Shown one piece after another: positions 1 through 6,147 of a stretch of 12,655 nt of DNA. The stretch lies in contig CACZQI010000044.1 in assembly GCA_902783345.1 (NCBI GenBank), positions 1 through 12,655 of the forward strand, written 5' to 3'. The stretch's first letter is position 1. Every line of letters starts with the position of its first letter. The translations under genes were made by a program, and so were the position numbers. The stretch is from an uncultured Erysipelotrichaceae bacterium. GTDB lineage: Bacteria; Bacillota_I; Bacilli_A; RF39; UBA660. A model generated the notes under the pieces. That model had not been told where the DNA came from, ran no database searches, and saw nothing but the letters and a program-made list of their open reading frames with translations.

Positions 1-1
1 C

Positions 2-121
2 ATCCAAATAACAGGAGAAGAAGAAATAAACTTAGATAATGCATTTCCAATAGAAGATGCAGAAGGATTACTTCAAACACCATATAAATTTAAAGTAAAA
101 AAAAATGTAATCATTATGTAA
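2..121 (+). CDS. C-terminal end of an unidentified protein (5' end outside window)
   Basis: Only the last 39 codons are present, in the frame starting at base 2 and ending with TAA at 119-121. The peptide is acidic in its first part (a run of Glu, then Leu-Asp-Asn-Ala-Phe-Pro-Ile-Glu-Asp) and ends with a Lys-rich, hydrophobic tail (Phe-Lys-Val-Lys-Lys-Asn-Val-Ile-Ile-Met). I do not recognise the family. The codon use is AT-rich like the rest of the window, so it is probably a real gene end, but it is short enough that a chance open frame cannot be excluded. It converges on gerAB, and the hairpin at 203-235 could serve as its terminator. Confidence 0.5.
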   Translation: MQITGEEEINLDNAFPIEDAEGLLQTPYKFKVKKNVIIM

Positions 122-196
122 AAATGAGTATGGGAGTAGAACTACTTTCCAATAATGAAGTATAATCTGAATAACAGTAGATAATCCATATATTGT

Positions 197-235
197 AAAT
201 TAAAAAACATATTGCTTATTATTCAATATGTTTTT
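197..235 (-). terminator. Intrinsic terminator of the ger operon, overlapping the end of gerAB
   Basis: A perfect 12-bp stem pairs 203-214 with 224-235 around a 9-nt loop. Read on the minus strand, the hairpin is formed by the last codons of gerAB and its TAA, and a run of six T follows (plus-strand A at 202-207). Read on the plus strand the hairpin ends in TTTTT-CTTT, so it may also stop the gene ending at 121. Confidence 0.8.
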
Positions 236-1184
236 CTTTACCTAAAATTTTACCAATTACATAAATACTTAGTATTCCTAAGACTATATAATCTAAATAA
301 TTTAAAAATATAATAGGGGTTTTATAAGTGTTTATAATAAACATGTTTATTATAATTGCAAGAATAATTAAAGTTATAATAAGTCCTTTTTCTTTTACTA
401 TTTCTCTTATATTTAAAGTAGTATGACTAGTTAAAGTATAAATGTTAATAATCCAAACAAAGAATAAAATATTGTGAGTATTTTCAATAAAATCTAGGAT
501 AGCGATATTTTTAAAAATCATATATTCGGGATATCTATATATACTTGAAAGTTCAGTACCTAAATTACCAATAATTAATATAAATATTATAAGCAAAAAT
601 AAAGATGATAAAAGGTAAACTTTATAATCATATTTTTCTTTAAATTCAGGTAAAACAATTAGGGGAGTAGTACTATATAAAGCATATTCTAAGGCTCCTA
701 AAATAAATTTAAAGGGCCCAGATATTCCTATTGGTTTAAAAAAGTCTAAATCAGTTGTAGGAAGTAAAGATGAAAAAGCAAATAAAATCATTAGTAAATA
801 GATAATATTTAAAATACTAATAACTTTCATAAGAGAATAACGATTTTTTAAAGCCGAATAGGTAATTAGTATTAAAAATGGAATCATAACAACTATATTT
901 CCAGTTTTATCTAAATAAACAGAAGATACTAACTTAGTTATAACTGTAATGCCTAGTAAAAGTAAAAGAGTATTAGATATATAAATAGTAAGTTTATTAT
1001 CCTTATTAGGTAATTTTTTAATCATATAATTAATTAAAAGTCCTAAAAAAGTTCCTAAAATAATGCTAATCCAACTATCACTACCAACCGTATTTATAAT
1101 TCTTGTGATGCCAAGACCGATAAAAAGAGAAAAAGGTAATAAAAATAAAGAAGCATTAAATAATAAATTATCTTGTTTTTTCAT
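219..1184 (-). CDS. gerAB: Spore germinant receptor subunit B (GerAB-type, APC-like membrane protein)
   Basis: This is a 321-residue, very hydrophobic protein with about ten predicted membrane helices, as expected for the GerAB/YndE family of spore germination proteins. In known GerA receptors this subunit sits in the inner spore membrane and holds the germinant-binding pocket. The N-terminus carries the family pattern: a first helix, then the segment Ile-Asn-Thr-Val-Gly-Ser-Asp-Ser-Trp-Ile-Ser-Ile-Ile-Leu-Gly, matching the usual GxDAWIxxLLG. It is slightly shorter than B. subtilis GerAB (about 365 aa). It is the last gene of the operon: its ATG lies inside the 3' end of gerAC (17-bp overlap), preceded by AGGAGA at a good distance, so translation is probably coupled. 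The germinant cannot be read from the sequence. Confidence 0.9.
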   Translation of the reverse strand: MKKQDNLLFNASLFLLPFSLFIGLGITRIINTVGSDSWISIILGTFLGLLINYMIKKLPNKDNKLTIYISNTLLLLLGITVITKLVSSVYLDKTGNIVVMIPFLILITYSALKNRYSLMKVISILNIIYLLMILFAFSSLLPTTDLDFFKPIGISGPFKFILGALEYALYSTTPLIVLPEFKEKYDYKVYLLSSLFLLIIFILIIGNLGTELSSIYRYPEYMIFKNIAILDFIENTHNILFFVWIINIYTLTSHTTLNIREIVKEKGLIITLIILAIIINMFIINTYKTPIIFLNYLDYIVLGILSIYVIGKILGKEKHIE

Positions 1185-2235
1185 AAGTATCTCCTATTGA
1201 ATTAAAAATTAATCCTTCACGATTTAAATTAATATCTTCGTTTATTTGATAATCTAAATTCTTAATAGTATTTATTTTAGTTCTTTCACTATTATAATAA
1301 GCTTTTTTAAAGGCTAAAATATCGCTTTCATCTTTTTGTAAGTGCATTATTAAACTTTCAAAATCTTTTTTAATTTTTAAATTTAATAAATTAAGTACTT
1401 CATTTAAAGTATTTTCATCCATTAAGTTAATATCTTCAATTTCAATAAAAGTACCATTTAATTTTACATCAATATTTATTTTATAGTCCTTATAATAGGT
1501 TTTAACTTTATGGGTAGATACTCTATAAACAAGAGTTTTATCTAAATAATTTATTTTAAAATAGTACTCACTTGCTATATTGTTAATTAAATTAAAAATG
1601 ACAATTTCATCTAAAGAAAGTTCACTAACTATTTTTTGATTATTAAAGATTACAGCTTTATTGATAGTATATTCTTCCTTATCTATTTGACCTAGTGGTA
1701 ATATTAAATCTTTATATTCATTTAAATAACTTTTTAAAGTTTCATCAAATTTAGAATTAATAACATTATTATTTTTATTGTTAAAAATATTTTTAATATA
1801 TTCACCAACTATTTTATTTTTACTTTTTATCATTTTAATCGTATTATCTGGATTATTATCAACAACAATATTATATTTAGTTCCAAAAGATACATCTCTT
1901 GTTAAATAATCAATAATAGAAGTTAGTTTTTCATTAATTGTATTTTCATCAATTAAAATAACATTTAAATCAATAAAGTATAAGTGTTTATCAACTCCTA
2001 GTTCTAGTTCTTGAAGAGCTTTTTCAATTGATGAGCCTTTTCCTTTATGAATTGTACTTGCATTATCATTATCTTTAATGTTTTCTCTAAGTTCTAGGGT
2101 TATTTCATAATTATTATTTTCATATTTAATAGCCATTAAAGTAACAATACCCATATCATTTAATTCAACATAGTTGCAACCACTTAAAGATAATAATGAA
2201 ATAATTAAAATAATTGTTAAAAATATTTTTTTCAT
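1168..2235 (-). CDS. gerAC: Spore germinant receptor lipoprotein subunit C (GerAC-type)
   Basis: This 355-residue protein begins with a lipoprotein signal: two Lys, a hydrophobic stretch, and a lipobox Leu17-Ser18-Gly19-Cys20, so the mature protein would be lipid-anchored through Cys20. The residues after it (Asn-Tyr-Val-Glu-Leu-Asn-Asp-Met-Gly-Ile-Val) match the typical GerAC start CW(D)xxEINDLAIV. Length is normal for the family (B. subtilis GerAC about 373 aa). In GerA complexes the C subunit lies outside the inner spore membrane and is needed for receptor function. Its ATG overlaps the gerAA TGA stop as ATGA, with GAAAGG upstream as ribosome site, and its 3' end overlaps gerAB. The C subunit therefore sits between A and B (order A-C-B), unlike the A-B-C order of B. 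subtilis gerA. Confidence 0.92.
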   Translation of the reverse strand: MKKIFLTIILIISLLSLSGCNYVELNDMGIVTLMAIKYENNNYEITLELRENIKDNDNASTIHKGKGSSIEKALQELELGVDKHLYFIDLNVILIDENTINEKLTSIIDYLTRDVSFGTKYNIVVDNNPDNTIKMIKSKNKIVGEYIKNIFNNKNNNVINSKFDETLKSYLNEYKDLILPLGQIDKEEYTINKAVIFNNQKIVSELSLDEIVIFNLINNIASEYYFKINYLDKTLVYRVSTHKVKTYYKDYKINIDVKLNGTFIEIEDINLMDENTLNEVLNLLNLKIKKDFESLIMHLQKDESDILAFKKAYYNSERTKINTIKNLDYQINEDINLNREGLIFNSIGDTYEKTR

Positions 2236-3629
2236 TCTGATGCCTTTCTAGTATTTTTAGTTAAATATTTACTACGATGAATTTTACCAGTTAATTTACC
2301 TCTTAAAAGTGATTCTTTTAAATATGTTAAATCAAATGGAGCAATAGGGAAAGTATAGGAAAGTCCAAAAGAATAATATGAACATAAATGGGTTAAAAGA
2401 AAAATAATCATTAATCCAAGACCATATAAGCCATAAAAAGAGGTAAGTAGTAAACTTAAAAAGCGCCAAATACGTACAGAATTTACAATTTCAACATTAC
2501 TAAAAACCATACTAGATATAAAGGTTAAAGCCACAATAATAATCATAATTGGACTTACTATATTAGCACTTACTGCTGATTCACCAAGAATTAAAGCACC
2601 AAGTACCGATATAGATGAACCATAACTATTTGGAAATCTTATATCACTTTCTCTTAACATTTCACATATAAATAGCATAAAAAAGGCTTCAATAGTGGCA
2701 GGAAAAGGTACACCTTGTCTTTGTGTTATAAAACTAGTTAATAATTTAGGTGGAATAGTTTCTTGATTATAATTGATAATAGCGATATAAAAAGCAGGAG
2801 TTAAAATGGTAATAAAAAAACATAAAAGTCTTAGTATTTTAACGAAATTAATATTACTACTATATATATAATTATCAGATACTGGATTGATAAAATCAGC
2901 AAGTACAGCTGGAAGCACTATTGCAAAAGGAGAGTTTTCAACAATAATGATTATTTTACCTTCCATTAAAGCATTAACAATAGCATCAGGTCTTTCCGTA
3001 AGTTTAGCTGCTGGAAATAAACTTTCACCTTCCTTAGCTAAGTACTGTTTTAATTCACCAGCATCAATAATTCTATCAACATTAATCTTTTTAAGGATAT
3101 TATCACAATTTTTAACAAGTTCATCTTTGGCTATATCATCCATAAAAAGTAAAGCCGTATTAGTTTTAGTATATGTTCCTAATTTATATTCAAAAGTTTT
3201 TAAATGATTAGATTTAATTCTTCTTTTAATAAGACCTAAATTTTTTTGATAATTTTCAATTAAAGAATCTTTTGCTCCATATAAATCTTGTTCAATTTGG
3301 GGAGGTGCGATTGATCTATCTAAATCAGCCCTAACTTCCATAGCATACATTTTATTTAAATAAATAACTACCGCATAACCATTAAAAATATAGTTTTTAA
3401 ATTCAGTTATATCAATAACTTTAAAATTAGGAGCAGCTAAGATATTTTTTATAGTTTTTATTCTTATGGGATTAGTAATATTTTTTAAAATATAATCATT
3501 AACCCTGTCGCCTGATGCTACTGTTTCCATATAAAAAATATGGATAGTAGATAAACTATATCTTATTTTTCGATGAATTAAATCGGGTATATTTTGAAAC
3601 TCTTCATTTATTTTTTTAATACAATTCAT
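2232..3629 (-). CDS. gerAA: Spore germinant receptor subunit A (GerAA-type)
   Basis: This 465-residue protein is full length for the GerAA/SpoVAF family (about 480 aa). The soluble N-terminal half (about 1-260) has family blocks around Arg100-Asp102...Pro109-Pro110 and the Thr-Glu-Arg-Pro-Asp motif at 211-215, followed by Glu-Gly-Lys-Ile-Ile-Ile-Ile-Val. The C-terminal half has several membrane helices (about 263-285, 312-325, 338-377, 387-415). Its strongest family signature is the block at 307-360: Val-Pro-Phe-Pro, Glu-Met-Leu-Arg-Glu, Arg-Phe-Pro, Leu-Gly-Ala-Leu-Ile-Leu-Gly-Glu-Ser-Ala-Val, Ser-Pro. In known receptors this subunit assembles in the inner spore membrane and takes part in germinant-triggered ion release. 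It is first in the operon and ends in TGA within an ATGA overlap with gerAC. Confidence 0.95.
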   Translation of the reverse strand: MNCIKKINEEFQNIPDLIHRKIRYSLSTIHIFYMETVASGDRVNDYILKNITNPIRIKTIKNILAAPNFKVIDITEFKNYIFNGYAVVIYLNKMYAMEVRADLDRSIAPPQIEQDLYGAKDSLIENYQKNLGLIKRRIKSNHLKTFEYKLGTYTKTNTALLFMDDIAKDELVKNCDNILKKINVDRIIDAGELKQYLAKEGESLFPAAKLTERPDAIVNALMEGKIIIIVENSPFAIVLPAVLADFINPVSDNYIYSSNINFVKILRLLCFFITILTPAFYIAIINYNQETIPPKLLTSFITQRQGVPFPATIEAFFMLFICEMLRESDIRFPNSYGSSISVLGALILGESAVSANIVSPIMIIIVALTFISSMVFSNVEIVNSVRIWRFLSLLLTSFYGLYGLGLMIIFLLTHLCSYYSFGLSYTFPIAPFDLTYLKESLLRGKLTGKIHRSKYLTKNTRKASE

Positions 3630-3643
3630 AATATCACTAATAT

Positions 3644-3672
3644 TATTATGGTAATTTTTTATTAGATTATGT
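3644..3672 (-). promoter_or_regulatory. Possible forespore (sigma-G/F-like) promoter of the ger operon
   Basis: On the minus strand, CATAATA (3650 down to 3644) fits the sigma-G -10 consensus CATnnTA. An ACATA (3672 down to 3668), 17 bp upstream, fits the -35 consensus gHATR except for its first base. Known gerA operons are transcribed in the forespore by sigma-G. The weakness is geometry: a start about 7 nt downstream would leave an untranslated leader of only some 8 nt before the gerAA ATG at 3629. In DNA this AT-rich, chance matches are also common. Confidence 0.3.
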
Positions 3673-3694
3673 TATGATTAATTTGGTGATATAA

Positions 3695-4132
3695 ATGGGC
3701 CAGTATTATAAAACTAGAGAATTTAAAGTTGATGATAATGTTTTAAATTATTTTTATTTAAATACTTTAAAGTATTATGATGAAATATATATTATTAATG
3801 ATAATGATTTTAAAAAGATTTTTGATAATAAAGATATTGTTATATTTGATAGTATTAATAGTAATAATATAGTAAGTGATAATAATCCTATATATTTAAA
3901 TTTAAAGATTTTAAATAATGCAAATATTATATATTTAAAAGAAAAATTAGAATTATTAGATAATGAAGTAATTAAGAATTTTATTAATAATTTTAGAGGC
4001 ACCATTATTTGTAATAAAGATTTAATAAGTTACTTATTAGATTTAGCATTAATAAATGAAGAAATAGTTTTAAAAGATAAAACATATTTAAAAATAGATA
4101 AATATGGAGTTATTAAAGAGATAAATATTTAA
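3695..4132 (+). CDS. Unknown 145-residue protein
   Basis: I do not recognise this protein. It has no signal peptide or membrane helix, is rich in Asn, Asp, Ile and Lys, and looks like a small alternating alpha/beta protein: Glu-Ile-Tyr-Ile-Ile-Asn, Asp-Ile-Val-Ile-Phe-Asp and Gly-Thr-Ile-Ile-Cys-Asn look like strands between helices. The ATG at 3695 is preceded by GGTGA at 3685-3689 with a 5-nt gap, which supports the start. It is divergent from gerAA across a 65-bp gap and lies upstream of the infC promoter with no obvious terminator between. Position beside gerAA does not by itself tie it to sporulation. Base composition is extremely AT-rich, like the ger genes, so nothing suggests recent transfer. 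Confidence 0.7.
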   Translation: MGQYYKTREFKVDDNVLNYFYLNTLKYYDEIYIINDNDFKKIFDNKDIVIFDSINSNNIVSDNNPIYLNLKILNNANIIYLKEKLELLDNEVIKNFINNFRGTIICNKDLISYLLDLALINEEIVLKDKTYLKIDKYGVIKEINI

Positions 4133-4172
4133 ATAAATTTGCATAAATAAAGCAAAATACGCATAATATTAC

Positions 4173-4200
4173 TTGACAAGACTAGTTAAAATGATATAAA
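4173..4200 (+). promoter_or_regulatory. Sigma-A promoter of the infC-rpmI-rplT operon
   Basis: A perfect -35 TTGACA at 4173-4178 is followed after 16 bp by TATAAA at 4195-4200. Transcription would start near 4207, giving a leader of about 155 nt that contains the attenuator described below. Confidence 0.75.
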
Positions 4201-4206
4201 ATACTA

Positions 4207-4342
4207 GTGTTTGAAAAAGGAAAGAGATGTATCCACATCCACCTGACTAGCAAATAAGCAAGTAGGTAAAAGGCCGAGGTTTATATTTTATATATAAGTG
4301 AATTGGTTTTTAGGTGGATACAAATATGTATTTACCTTTTTT
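4207..4342 (+). promoter_or_regulatory. L20-type leader (attenuator) of the infC operon
   Basis: The leader can fold in two exclusive ways. The terminator pairs 4312-4321 with 4328-4337 and is followed by six T. The competing form uses 4229-4244 (GTATCC then TCCACCT), which is complementary to the 5' arm of the terminator (AGGTGGATAC at 4312-4321) and would free the T tract. A further helix pairs ACCT/ACT at 4241-4248 with AGT/AGGT at 4261-4267. In B. subtilis and relatives, L20 binds the infC leader as a mimic of its 23S rRNA site and promotes termination. The position directly before infC-rpmI-rplT and the layout agree with that family. The pairing was read by eye and L20 contact residues were not checked. 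Confidence 0.8.
4312..4342 (+). terminator. Leader terminator of the infC attenuator
   Basis: Ten continuous pairs (8 Watson-Crick, 2 G-U) join 4312-4321 to 4328-4337 around the loop AAATAT, with T at 4337-4342. The infC ribosome site begins only 8 nt later, so read-through rather than ribosome masking is the likely control point. Confidence 0.8.
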
Positions 4343-4362
4343 GATATATGGAGGTGTTTATA

Positions 4363-4890
4363 ATAGCAAACGTCAAAAAAGATGACTTACTTATTAATGA
4401 TCAAATTAAAGTAAGTGAGTTAATGGTAATTGGACCAAATGGAGAGCAACTTGGAACTAAAAGAAGAGAGGATGCACTTACACTAGCAAATTATGCAGGC
4501 TTAGATTTAGTTTTAATGAATGCTGGTAGCGATAGACCAGTAGGTAAAATTATGGACTATAATAAATATCGTTACGAGAAACAAAAGAAACAAAAAGAAG
4601 CTTTAAAAAATCAAAGAGCTAACAATAAAGATATGAAAGAATATCAATTATCTGTCAAAATAGATATTGGTGATTTTAATACGCGTAAGAAAAATGCTGG
4701 TGACTATCTTATGAAAGGTCATAAGATAAAAGTTTCTTTAAGATTTAAAGGCCGTGAAATGGCTCATACTGAGCTTGGACGCGATGTTTTAGAAAAGTTT
4801 GCCGAAGAGTTATCCGAATGTTCAATTATTGAAACTAAGCCTAAATTAGAAGGCCGTACTATGACGATGATATTAGCACCCAAAAAATAA
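4363..4890 (+). CDS. infC: Translation initiation factor IF-3 (probable ATA start)
   Basis: IF-3 binds the 30S subunit, keeps it apart from 50S and checks initiator tRNA and start codon. Both domains are clear: the N-terminal domain begins at Leu-Leu-Ile-Asn-Asp-Gln-Ile and continues through Gly-Pro-Asn-Gly-Glu-Gln-Leu-Gly; the Lys-rich linker contains Tyr-Arg-Tyr-Glu-Lys-Gln-Lys-Lys; and the C-terminal domain has the signature around Lys-Ile-Asp-Ile-Gly-Asp-Phe-Asn-Thr-Arg-Lys. The only ATG in the area (4348) overlaps the strong ribosome site GGAGGTG at 4350-4356 and has no site of its own. ATA at 4363, 6 nt after that site, gives a 175-aa protein. Non-canonical infC starts (AUU in E. coli) are the basis of IF-3 autoregulation. 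First gene of infC-rpmI-rplT; the frame is certain, the exact start is inferred. Confidence 0.95.
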   Translation: MANVKKDDLLINDQIKVSELMVIGPNGEQLGTKRREDALTLANYAGLDLVLMNAGSDRPVGKIMDYNKYRYEKQKKQKEALKNQRANNKDMKEYQLSVKIDIGDFNTRKKNAGDYLMKGHKIKVSLRFKGREMAHTELGRDVLEKFAEELSECSIIETKPKLEGRTMTMILAPKK

Positions 4891-4906
4891 GAAGGAGAGG
4901 ATTTAA

Positions 4907-5095
4907 ATGCCAAAACAAAAAACACATAAAGCATCAAGCAAAGTGCTTAAGAAAAAGAAAAATGGTTCTTTAACTTATAAGTTATCTGGTGGTAATCATA
5001 AAACTGCTAAAGATACTAGTAAGCAAGTAAGACAAAGAAGAAAAAAGGGAACATTAGCGAAAGGAGAAGCTAGCAGATTAAAAGCTGTTATCTAG
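4907..5095 (+). CDS. rpmI: Large-subunit ribosomal protein bL35
   Basis: This 62-residue, strongly basic protein has the bL35 pattern: Met-Pro-Lys-Gln-Lys-Thr-His-Lys-Ala-Ser at the start, then Gly-Gly-Asn-His-Lys-Thr-Ala-Lys and Lys-Gln-Val-Arg-Gln-Arg-Arg-Lys. Length is normal (about 64-66 aa). A good site, AAGGAGAGG, precedes the ATG by 7 nt. It lies 16 bp after infC, and its TAG stop overlaps the ribosome site of rplT, which suggests coupled translation of L35 and L20. Confidence 0.97.
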   Translation: MPKQKTHKASSKVLKKKKNGSLTYKLSGGNHKTAKDTSKQVRQRRKKGTLAKGEASRLKAVI

Positions 5096-5105
5096 GTGAA
5101 GAGAA

Positions 5106-5654
5106 ATGACAAGAGTTAAAGGTGGAACTGTAGCTAAAACTAGAAGAAGAAAAGTTTTAAAACAAGCTAAAGGATATTTTGGTTCTAAACATAGATTATT
5201 TAAAACTGCTCAAGAACAAACATTCCATAGTGGAGCATATGCTTATAGAGACCGTAAACAAAATAAACGTAATTTTAGAAAATTATGGATTACAAGAATT
5301 AATGCTGCATGTAGAGAAAATAATATTTCATATTCAAGATTTATTGATGGTTTAAATAAAGCTGGTATTGAAATCAATAGAAAAATGCTTTCAGAAGTAG
5401 CAATTGATAATCCAAAATATTTTACTAGTTTAGTTAAAATAGCTAATGATGCTTTAAATGGTAAAGTAGCTAAAAAAGAAGAAAAAACTGTAAAAGAAGT
5501 TAAAGAAGTAAAAAAAGAAGCAAAAGTAGAAGTTAAAGAAGAAAAAGATTTATCTAAATTAACTGTTACTGAACTTAAAGAAATGGCTAAAGGAAAAGGA
5601 ATTGAAGGAATTTCTTCAATGAAAAAAGCCGAATTATTAGAAGCTTTAAAATAG
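5106..5654 (+). CDS. rplT: Large-subunit ribosomal protein bL20 with a C-terminal Rho-N/SAP-like extension
   Basis: Residues 1-118 are a complete bL20, with the conserved start Thr-Arg-Val-Lys-Gly-Gly-Thr-Val-Ala and blocks [10 protein letters not shown] and [15 protein letters not shown]. L20 nucleates early 50S assembly on 23S rRNA and represses this operon in related bacteria. The usual protein ends near 118; this one has 182 residues. Residues 119-147 are a Lys/Glu/Val repeat-like linker (Glu-Val-Lys units). Residues 148-182 ([13 protein letters not shown] ... [10 protein letters not shown]) look like the helix-extension-helix fold of Rho N-terminal and SAP domains. ATG follows AGGTG at 5094-5098, overlapping the rpmI stop. 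Confidence 0.96.
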   Translation: MTRVKGGTVAKTRRRKVLKQAKGYFGSKHRLFKTAQEQTFHSGAYAYRDRKQNKRNFRKLWITRINAACRENNISYSRFIDGLNKAGIEINRKMLSEVAIDNPKYFTSLVKIANDALNGKVAKKEEKTVKEVKEVKKEAKVEVKEEKDLSKLTVTELKEMAKGKGIEGISSMKKAELLEALK

Positions 5655-5665
5655 GCTTCTTTTTT
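5639..5665 (+). terminator. Terminator of the infC-rpmI-rplT operon, over the rplT stop codon
   Basis: AGAAGC (5639-5644) pairs with GCTTCT (5655-5660), followed by five more T. The 10-nt loop contains the rplT TAG stop, so the last codons of L20 form the 5' arm. Confidence 0.75.
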
Positions 5666-5672
5666 GTTACAT

Positions 5673-5694
5673 AAAAAAAGCCATTATTGGCTTT
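5673..5694 (-). terminator. Terminator of the HIT-family gene
   Basis: On the minus strand AAAGCC (5694-5689) pairs with GGCTTT (5682-5677) around AATAAT and runs into seven T in total. The gene's TAA lies at the foot of the stem. It stands back to back with the rplT terminator. Confidence 0.75.
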
Positions 5695-6061
5695 ACTTCA
5701 TAATAGTATTATAAATTTCATCAATTGGTTTAATAGCTTGTTTTACTTTATAAACAGGAATTAAATGTAAATGATAATGCTTAACAACTTGTACAATACC
5801 ATAATTTACATGTAATCCTAAACCATCAGGATTTAAAGCACTATAAAGCTTTTCTTTAACAAGTTTAGCTGCATCATTAATATGCCCCATCATTTCATTA
5901 TCCATTTCTGTAAAATCAGTATAATGTTTTTTAGGTAATACTAAACAGTGTCCATTACTTGATGGATTAATATCCATAACAACTTTTACATAATCATTTG
6001 CATAAATAGTTTGAGAAGGAATTTCGCCTTTAATTATTTTACAAAATATACAATCATCCAT
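5693..6061 (-). CDS. HIT-family nucleotide-binding protein (Hint-like hydrolase)
   Basis: The 122-residue protein has the HIT fold markers: Cys4-x-x-Cys7 followed by Lys-Ile-Ile-Lys-Gly-Glu-Ile-Pro, Asp30-Ile-Asn-Pro with Gly37-His38, Pro-Lys-Lys-His46, and the histidine triad His95-Tyr-His97-Leu-His99. HIT proteins of the Hint branch hydrolyse purine nucleoside phosphoramidates and related adenylates; His97 would be the nucleophile. The segment before the triad is unusual: the common Asn-x-Gly-x-x-Ala-Gly-Gln is here Asn86-Tyr-Gly88-Ile-Val-Gln91, two residues shorter and without Ala-Gly. Length is otherwise near normal. The start ATG at 6061 has only a weak GGTGA site. It is divergent from the beta-propeller gene and convergent with rplT. 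The physiological substrate cannot be deduced. Confidence 0.93.
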   Translation of the reverse strand: MDDCIFCKIIKGEIPSQTIYANDYVKVVMDINPSSNGHCLVLPKKHYTDFTEMDNEMMGHINDAAKLVKEKLYSALNPDGLGLHVNYGIVQVVKHYHLHLIPVYKVKQAIKPIDEIYNTIMK

Positions 6062-6091
6062 TTAAATCACCAATATTAGTTTATCATATAT

Positions 6092-6121
6092 TTGACAAAA
6101 ATAATATAAAAGTATTATAAT
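6092..6121 (+). promoter_or_regulatory. Sigma-A promoter of the beta-propeller gene
   Basis: TTGACA at 6092-6097 and TATAAT at 6116-6121 are both perfect, 18 bp apart. A ribosome site (AGAGGG, 6135-6140) follows within 20 nt. No equally good promoter is visible for the divergent HIT gene. Confidence 0.75.
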
Positions 6122-6147
6122 CTTAACTTAAAGAAGAGGGAATGGTT

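Noticed and set aside
134..152. Small inverted repeat AGTAG-AA-CTACT in the 122-202 gap
   Set aside because: Five-bp arms with a 2-nt loop cannot form a stable hairpin and there is no T run; likely chance.
2887..3207. Plus-strand open frame of 106 codons opposite gerAA
   Set aside because: It lies wholly inside the conserved part of gerAA on the other strand and has no family resemblance.
3775..4005. Minus-strand open frame opposite the 145-aa gene
   Set aside because: Antisense shadow made of Ile/Leu/Ser-rich codons from AT-rich DNA, with no convincing ribosome site.
4132..4172. Terminator after the 145-aa gene
   Set aside because: No hairpin with a T tract is visible in this short AT-rich gap.
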